Source of the DNA: DASXHY01 sp035552155
Lineage (GTDB): Bacteria > Verrucomicrobiota > Verrucomicrobiia > Limisphaerales > DASXHY01
Length of the DNA: 64,000 nt
NCBI GenBank assembly: GCA_035552155.1
Contig: DASZLX010000009.1
Location: 1-64,000, forward strand
Direction: 5' to 3'
The notes under the pieces were generated by a model. That model was not told where the DNA came from, searched no databases, and saw only the letters and a list, made by a program, of their open reading frames with translations. A program made the position numbers and the translations under genes. How positions within the stretch are numbered: the first letter of the stretch is position 1; every line of letters starts with the position of its first letter. Of this stretch, positions 59,570 through 64,000 are shown piece by piece.

Positions 59570-59580
59570 GCTTGAAATAG

Positions 59581-59599
59581 TGATGCAAATATTGCATCA
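59581..59599. promoter_or_regulatory. Likely LysR operator
   Basis: TGATGCAA-ATA-TTGCATCA, a perfect 8-bp palindrome with a 3-nt centre and the T-N11-A form expected of LysR sites. It sits in the 74-bp divergent region between the LysR gene and the DUF5069 gene. A further GCATCACTGCAATCAC half-site-like run follows. Confidence 0.75.
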
Positions 59600-59643
59600 C
59601 TGCAATCACTAATCGGCATTAGCCGCAAGCAATTGGAGGGTGC

Positions 59644-60114
59644 ATGGTGATGACAGTGAGAACTCAAACTTACTTTATTGGTCTCATTCAGCGTCCGCCG
59701 CGGAGCTTTCGTGTTCGTTTGGGCAACTACGTGATCTTGGCCCGCATGCTCGACAAGGGCCGGGCGACCCTCGCCGGGAAGAATGGTGAATATATATACA
59801 ATTCCCCAACCGACCAGCACCTCGTGCAATTTCTTGGCTTCGATCCTGATGCCTTGTTAAAAGAATTGGCATCCGGCAAAGGTGACGGGGAAATGCTTGA
59901 ATGGGTTCAGGCTCATTCCAAGGCCCCGCGCTCTTCATGGGAAATCGAGGCCTGGTCTGCTTTTATGGACAAACGCGCGCCGGACACCGACGCCGAAACG
60001 CTTGCGTTCTTTGCCGAACACTTGGGCCGGCTTTCCAAAACCCGGGGAGATGTCAAAACCTTTTTCGAATTCGGCGAACTCGATGACTACGTCAGCTTTG
60101 GAGGAAAAGCGTAA
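59644..60114 (+). CDS. DUF5069 domain protein
   Basis: 156 residues, one domain. The pattern RPPRSFRVRLGNYVILARMLDKGRA, GKNGEYIYN and the SWEIEAWSAFMD helix match DUF5069 as I know it; function unknown. It is divergent to the LysR gene and 46 bp upstream of an SDR gene. A decayed copy of its last 15 codons stands before the second SDR gene (62527-62566). Confidence 0.85.
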   Translation: MVMTVRTQTYFIGLIQRPPRSFRVRLGNYVILARMLDKGRATLAGKNGEYIYNSPTDQHLVQFLGFDPDALLKELASGKGDGEMLEWVQAHSKAPRSSWEIEAWSAFMDKRAPDTDAETLAFFAEHLGRLSKTRGDVKTFFEFGELDDYVSFGGKA

Positions 60115-60160
60115 ATCCACATTTTCAAAATAACGAAGAACAAAACAAAGAAGAAAATAT

Positions 60161-60925
60161 ATGAGTAATAATAACAGACAAAGATTAGCGGGAAAAATTG
60201 CGGTCATCACAGGTGGAAACAGCGGGATTGGCTTGGCCACAGCCATGCGCTTCGTGGAAGAAGGCGCGCAAGTCGTGATCACTGGCCGACGAGAGAAAGA
60301 GTTGAAAGAGGCCGCAGCCTTGATCGGGAGAAACGTCACTACGGTCGCGGGCGATATATCGCGCCTGGAAGATCTGGACCGCCTCTACGCCGTCGTGAAA
60401 GAGAAGCACGGTCATATCGACGTCCTCTTCGCAAATGCTGGCTGGGGCGAAGTCGCGCCACTCACAACGGCGACCGAGGCTCATTTTGACAAAACCTTCG
60501 ACCTGAACGCGAAGGGAACGTTCTTCACCGTGCAAAAGGCCCTTCCTCTTTTCAAAGATGGCGGCTCGATCGTCCTGACCTCTTCAGTCGCGAATGTGAG
60601 GGGAGATGCCGCGTTCACCGCCTACGCTGGGAGCAAGGCGGCTGTGCGCTGTTTTGTCCGCGGTTGGACGGTGGAACTGAAGGATCGCAAGATTCGTGTG
60701 AATTCGATGAGCCCTGGCCCAATCGAAACTCCGGCTCTGGAGAACGCGGGCCTCACCGCTGAACAGGTAAAACAGGCGGCAGAAGGGTTCGCCTCGGAAG
60801 TTCCGCTCGGTCGCAGAGGCAAGCCTGAGGAAGTCGCTGCTGCCGTCCTGTTCCTCGCCTCTGATGAAAGTTCTTACATCACCGGTGTGGATCTCGCCGT
60901 CGATGGAGGCATGGCACAGGTCTGA
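60161..60925 (+). CDS. Short-chain dehydrogenase/reductase (SDR), copy 1
   Basis: 254 residues, classical SDR. Cofactor motif TGGNSGIG, NAG motif LFANAGWG, Ser in VLTSSVANV, catalytic Tyr-Lys in YAGSK, and PGPIETP. NADPH or NADH preference cannot be decided by eye. About three quarters identical to the copy at 62623-63384. Part of a likely LysR-controlled cassette. Substrate unknown. Confidence 0.93.
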   Translation: MSNNNRQRLAGKIAVITGGNSGIGLATAMRFVEEGAQVVITGRREKELKEAAALIGRNVTTVAGDISRLEDLDRLYAVVKEKHGHIDVLFANAGWGEVAPLTTATEAHFDKTFDLNAKGTFFTVQKALPLFKDGGSIVLTSSVANVRGDAAFTAYAGSKAAVRCFVRGWTVELKDRKIRVNSMSPGPIETPALENAGLTAEQVKQAAEGFASEVPLGRRGKPEEVAAAVLFLASDESSYITGVDLAVDGGMAQV

Positions 60926-61015
60926 TGGCCGGGGGCGGTCCCGTTCTTGGCCTTTGCCAGTCGCGGGACCACGCTTCTCAAACTTTAGTTTCTAACACGA
61001 GATCGGAGAAACATT

Positions 61016-61615
61016 ATGAGCTATGCAATTGTAGGATTCGGTAAGATCGGCCAGGCTCTCGCCCACGCCTTTGCCCGTAAAAACATCGAAGTGGCCGTCG
61101 CGAGCCGTCGGCCGCCCGCAGCGTTAGCACCGCAGGCTCGGGCGATTGGACCCACGGTAGTCGCCAAGTCGTTGCGGGATGCCCTCAAGGCCGACATCAT
61201 CCTCTTAGCGGTCCGGTTCGAAGAGCATTCCAACGTTGCGAAGGCTCTGCCGAGTTGGAAAGGCAAAACGGTCATCGATGCGATGAATTCGCAAGCTCCG
61301 CTGGAGGAACTTGACGGCCTCCTGTCTTCCGCCTTCGTCGCAAAGGCGTTCACCGGCGCCAAGTTAGTGAAAGGTTTCAATCACCTTGGTGCGGCCACCC
61401 TGGCAACCGATCCGGTCGTCGAGGGCGGTCATCGGGTCGTCTTCCTGTCGAGCGACGACGAGGACGCGATCGCTCCCGTCGCGGATCTGGCTAAGCAACT
61501 CGGATTCGCACCCGTCGACCTCGGAAAGCTCAGCGAGGGTGGCGCGCTGGTGCACGCACGCGGCGACGTTTGGGGCCCGCTCATCTTCGAGGATTTGTTC
61601 AGGAAGGAACAATGA
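61016..61615 (+). CDS. NAD(P)-binding oxidoreductase, F420-dependent NADP reductase-like
   Basis: 199 residues. Rossmann motif IVGFGKIGQALA, then ASRRPP (phosphate-binding Arg pair), strand DIILLAVRFE and KLVKGFNHLGAATL, as in the NADPH-dependent F420 reductase/coenzyme-binding family. No F420 biosynthesis genes are visible, so an NADPH-linked role on another substrate is equally likely. A decayed copy of its 5' part lies at 63399-63512. Confidence 0.85.
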   Translation: MSYAIVGFGKIGQALAHAFARKNIEVAVASRRPPAALAPQARAIGPTVVAKSLRDALKADIILLAVRFEEHSNVAKALPSWKGKTVIDAMNSQAPLEELDGLLSSAFVAKAFTGAKLVKGFNHLGAATLATDPVVEGGHRVVFLSSDDEDAIAPVADLAKQLGFAPVDLGKLSEGGALVHARGDVWGPLIFEDLFRKEQ

Positions 61616-61684
61616 TCGGCCGCGGGGTCAGATTCGAAGGAAGAGCAAAAACTCAACTAACCTAACAACGAAATTAAAACACAT

Positions 61685-62503
61685 ATGAGCGCACAAGAAA
61701 ATATCGAGACGGTAAAGAAATTCTTCGCAGCATTGAGCAGCGGCGATAAGCAAGGTTTGCTGGCGTTGTCGGCCGAGGATATCGAGTGGATCATTCCGGG
61801 TGAAGGCTGGCCGCTGGCCGGCACGCACCGGGGGCACGCAGGATTGACCGATCTGCTCCAGAAGGCTTCCGAAACGGTGGACACTTCCACAGAGCCCCAC
61901 GAATTCATCGCGCAGGGGAACCGGGTTTTGGTCATCGGCTTTGCGACGGGGAAAATGCTGGCTACAGGTAAGTCGTTCGAAGATGACTGGGTCTTCGCCA
62001 TTACCGTTCAGGACGGCAAGCTGAAGAGCATCCGGGAGTATGTCGACACGCAAGCTGTGGCGCAGGCCTCCGATGTCGGTTGTGATAATGAAGAAATCAT
62101 TAGACAACTCTATGTTGCCGGAGAGCAGCCGGGGTTAGATCCCGATAAGTTTGTCTCCTTTTTCTCGGAGGAGGGATACATGTGGGATATGGCTTCGGGC
62201 ACGAAGTTTCGCGGAAAGGACATTGGGAAGTCTATTACCGCCCTCGCAAAAGCCTTTCCAGATGTCCGCCGTGAAATACAGGACATCTATGCCGCCGGCG
62301 ACGCGGTGGTCGTCGAGCATCGCATTCGGGGAACGCACGACGGTGAGCTGGCCCTCGGTTCCAAGACGGTGCCTCCCACGGGCAAAGCCATCGATGTTCC
62401 CTGTGCCGATATTTTCCGCCTCAAGAATGGAAAGATTGTCGCCTTTAGCTGCTACAATTTGCCTTCCGTTATGCAGCAACAACTCGGCCTGGCCGACAGC
62501 TAA
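61685..62503 (+). CDS. Two SnoaL/NTF2-like domains in one protein
   Basis: 272 residues. Domain 1 about 1-128 (ENIETVKKFFAAL, FEDDWVFAITVQDGKLKSIREYVDT) and domain 2 about 135-265 (NEEIIRQLYVAGEQ, HRIRGTHDGEL, ADIFRLKNGKIVAFSCYN). Each is a complete cone-shaped NTF2 unit with a short linker. Single-domain SnoaL proteins are common; tandem forms are less so. Could be an enzyme (isomerase, cyclase, hydrolase) or a binding protein. 69 bp after the reductase gene. Confidence 0.85.
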   Translation: MSAQENIETVKKFFAALSSGDKQGLLALSAEDIEWIIPGEGWPLAGTHRGHAGLTDLLQKASETVDTSTEPHEFIAQGNRVLVIGFATGKMLATGKSFEDDWVFAITVQDGKLKSIREYVDTQAVAQASDVGCDNEEIIRQLYVAGEQPGLDPDKFVSFFSEEGYMWDMASGTKFRGKDIGKSITALAKAFPDVRREIQDIYAAGDAVVVEHRIRGTHDGELALGSKTVPPTGKAIDVPCADIFRLKNGKIVAFSCYNLPSVMQQQLGLADS

Positions 62504-62522
62504 TTGGACTCGCAAGAGATCA

Positions 62523-62600
62523 CTACTCATTTCGGCGAACTAGACGATTTTGTCGGCTTTGCAGACGTGCGTAGGTCCACACTTTCGCAGTCTCGAAGGA
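62523..62600 (+). pseudogene. Decayed 3' end of a second DUF5069 gene
   Basis: The sequence at 62527-62566 matches the 3' end of the intact DUF5069 gene: TTCGGCGAACT, then codons reading GELDDFVGF where the intact copy reads GELDDYVSF. No start or upstream domain remains. It marks the left end of a duplicated segment whose first copy starts near 60064. Confidence 0.7.
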
Positions 62601-62622
62601 CAAATCCAAAGAAAGAGAATAT

Positions 62623-63384
62623 ATGAGTAATAATAAACAAAAAATGGCGGGAAAAGTTGCGATCATCACCGGCGGAAGCAGCGGGATTGGCCTGGCGTCG
62701 GCCAAGCGCTTCGTGGAAGAAGGCGCACAGGTCGTGATCACTGGCCGAGAAGAGAAAGAGCTAAAGGAGGCCGCAGCTCACATCGAGGGAAACGTCACGA
62801 CGGTCGTCTGCGAAATCACGAACTTGGAAGATCTCGACCAGCTATATGCCGTCGTGAAGGAGAAACATGGTCACATCGACATTCTCTTTGCGAACGCCGG
62901 CGTTGCGATCGTCGCGCCGCTTGAGACGTCGACCGAAGCACAATTCGACACAACATTCGATATCAATGTGAAAGGAATATTCTTCACCGTGCAAAAAGCA
63001 CTTCCCCTCTTGAAAGATGGTAGCTCGGTTATCCTCACTTCGGCAGCGGCAAACGTATCGGGACAACCAGGCTTGACCGCCTTTACCGGGAGTAAGGCGG
63101 CCGTGCGCAACTTCGCGCGTGGCTGGACGGCCGAGTTGAAGGATCGCAAGATTCGTGTTAATTGCGTTAGTCCTGGGTCAGTCGACACTCCTGCTTTGAA
63201 CAAGGCTGGCATCCCCCCTGAAAAGCTCGATGAAGCAGTGGCTGAGTTGGTCTCGCAAATTCCGCTCGGTCGTAGAGGTGAAGCCGAGGAAATCGCTGCT
63301 GCCGTCGTGTTCCTCGCTTCCGATGAAAGTTCTTACATTACCGGCGTGGATCTCGCGGTTGATGGGGGTATGGCGCAGGTCTGA
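62623..63384 (+). CDS. SDR family protein, copy 2, with Tyr-to-Phe in the catalytic motif
   Basis: 253 residues, a close paralogue of the SDR at 60161-60925. Cofactor motif TGGSSGIG, FANAGVA, LTSAAANV and PGSVDTP are intact. The catalytic YxxxK has become FTGSK (codon TTT), where copy 1 has YAGSK. The classical proton-transfer Tyr is thus missing. The upstream leader (from about 62575) resembles that of copy 1, including the GAGTAATAATA start region. Confidence 0.93.
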   Translation: MSNNKQKMAGKVAIITGGSSGIGLASAKRFVEEGAQVVITGREEKELKEAAAHIEGNVTTVVCEITNLEDLDQLYAVVKEKHGHIDILFANAGVAIVAPLETSTEAQFDTTFDINVKGIFFTVQKALPLLKDGSSVILTSAAANVSGQPGLTAFTGSKAAVRNFARGWTAELKDRKIRVNCVSPGSVDTPALNKAGIPPEKLDEAVAELVSQIPLGRRGEAEEIAAAVVFLASDESSYITGVDLAVDGGMAQV

Positions 63385-63398
63385 CCCCGGTGCCGTTG

Positions 63399-63512
63399 CT
63401 TCTCGAACTTTAGTCGCGAGACCGTAAAAACATCGGCGTGACCATCGCGAGCCGCCGCCCGCCCGCGGCGTTGGCACCGCGGGCTCGGGCGATTGGACCC
63501 ACGGTATTGTCC
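63399..63512 (+). pseudogene. Remnant of a second F420-reductase-like gene
   Basis: CTTCTCGAACTTTAGT matches the 5' leader of the intact reductase gene; the next about 85 bp, including the start codon and Rossmann motif, are missing; then CGTAAAAACATCG resumes and reads RKNIGVTIASRRPP, as in the intact copy (RKNIEVAVASRRPP). It stops matching after about 63507. It is the right end of the duplicated segment. Confidence 0.8.
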
Positions 63513-63605
63513 CCATTCTTACTGTTTTCGGAAGTGCTTTCTATCGTGTCTCAGGCTCGGCCTAGGCTAGCCATCAACAATGATCCAAGGGAGCCATTCG
63601 ACTTT

Positions 63606-64000
63606 TCAAGAGATGAATTGATGGAGAGCTCGATTTGCATTTTCTTGATACGTTTCATTATTCATTTCGGGCCTAATCGTACTTTGATCCACCATCGGCC
63701 CAGTGATCTTCCCCGCCGGACTCGCATAAAATCTCCCACTCTTGATTGACGGATCATCGATCGAGTGCACAATTCGACCAGCACCGGTTTCTAAGTTATG
63801 AACGATTCCAAATAACGGCATTACTACCGGAAACAGAACGTATCGGAGTAAAAGCCTCAACGGCAAAGGAACATGATTCGAGGCATCGGTTCCCTTCGTG
63901 TTTCCCGGGCTTACAGTAATGAGCTTAAGTTCAGGATTTTTCCGAGCGACGGAAGACATCCACATTGCCCCCAGATATTTCACCTGACCAAATGCCAACA
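63606..64000 (-). CDS. Partial SDR-family protein, C-terminal part, cut by the window edge
   Basis: The frame stays open to the last base, so the N-terminal half lies beyond 64000. The visible part starts at AFGQVKYLGAMW, the catalytic helix of retinol-dehydrogenase-like SDRs, then ITVSPGNTKGTDAS (Pro-Gly motif) and a long C-terminal tail. The catalytic position is Phe (FGQVK, codon TTT). The 5' end cannot be judged. Confidence 0.7.
   Translation of the reverse strand, partial: LAFGQVKYLGAMWMSSVARKNPELKLITVSPGNTKGTDASNHVPLPLRLLLRYVLFPVVMPLFGIVHNLETGAGRIVHSIDDPSIKSGRFYASPAGKITGPMVDQSTIRPEMNNETYQENANRALHQFIS

Noticed and set aside
61016..61615. Firm assignment as F420-dependent enzyme
   Set aside because: The family name covers many NADPH-binding proteins and no F420 genes are visible here.

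Overview
The window looks like a chromosomal segment of a verrucomicrobial bacterium, probably from the Pedosphaera-like (subdivision 3) part of the phylum. This is inferred from gene content, not from a marker-gene search. Supporting signs are a pseudopilin with the H-X9-DG ending typical of Planctomycetes/Verrucomicrobia, a PEP-CTERM protein, a PSCyt1-type (planctomycete) cytochrome domain, DUF6600-, DUF3568- and DUF5069-like proteins, ECF sigma factors paired with small or anti-sigma partners, very large LamG/Ig proteins, and many small palindromic repeats between and inside genes.

Layout. 0-5 kb: O-antigen ligase/polymerase with TPRs, a lipoprotein and leuC. 5-10 kb: an Ada-like alkyltransferase, infA, an RRM protein, a DUF6600 lipoprotein, a PQQ-type sugar dehydrogenase and a DUF3568-like lipoprotein. 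10-16 kb, minus strand: a tight four-gene pilT/TPR operon preceded by a Ycf46-like AAA ATPase, a small protein and an ECF sigma factor. 16-20 kb: a secreted protein, lon, hsp20. 20-28 kb: thioesterase, ruvX, truA, trmL, amtB-glnK and leuS. 28-36 kb: pseudopilin, sigma/anti-sigma pair, an octaheme-type cytochrome beside a cytochrome-fused outer-membrane barrel (a candidate trans-outer-membrane electron conduit), and two secreted proteins. 36-44 kb: rdgB, an inositol monophosphatase, valS, a GxxExxY gene inside inverted repeats, cimA, an FHA protein and a 2Fe-2S ferredoxin. 44-53 kb: AI-2E-family permease, topoisomerase IB, two alkyl-DNA glycosylases, OsmC, signal peptidase, a Tat phosphoesterase. 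53-58 kb: a response regulator and a 1312-residue protein built of four LamG-Ig modules. A tRNA-Ser(CGA) at 57.9 kb borders an accessory region with a broken gene, a LysR regulator with a palindromic operator, and a duplicated, partly decayed SDR cassette that runs to the window edge.

The strongest unexplained structure is the repeats. At least four kinds of short element are visible: a 62-64 bp palindrome with three copies, a GTGATGA heptamer array with three copies, inverted arrays of a CCACGGATNNACACGGAT-like motif, and inverted arrays of a GTTAAAT-like motif. Several lie inside coding regions without breaking the frame (leuS twice, inositol monophosphatase, probably valS) or supply the C-terminus or start codon of a protein (truA, alkyladenine glycosylase, thioesterase, GxxExxY). 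This resembles palindromic-element invasion of genes as described in Rickettsia, but with unrelated sequences. The second highlight is the cytochrome-barrel fusion next to the multiheme cytochrome. All function calls come from reading motifs and family resemblance; no database search was run.
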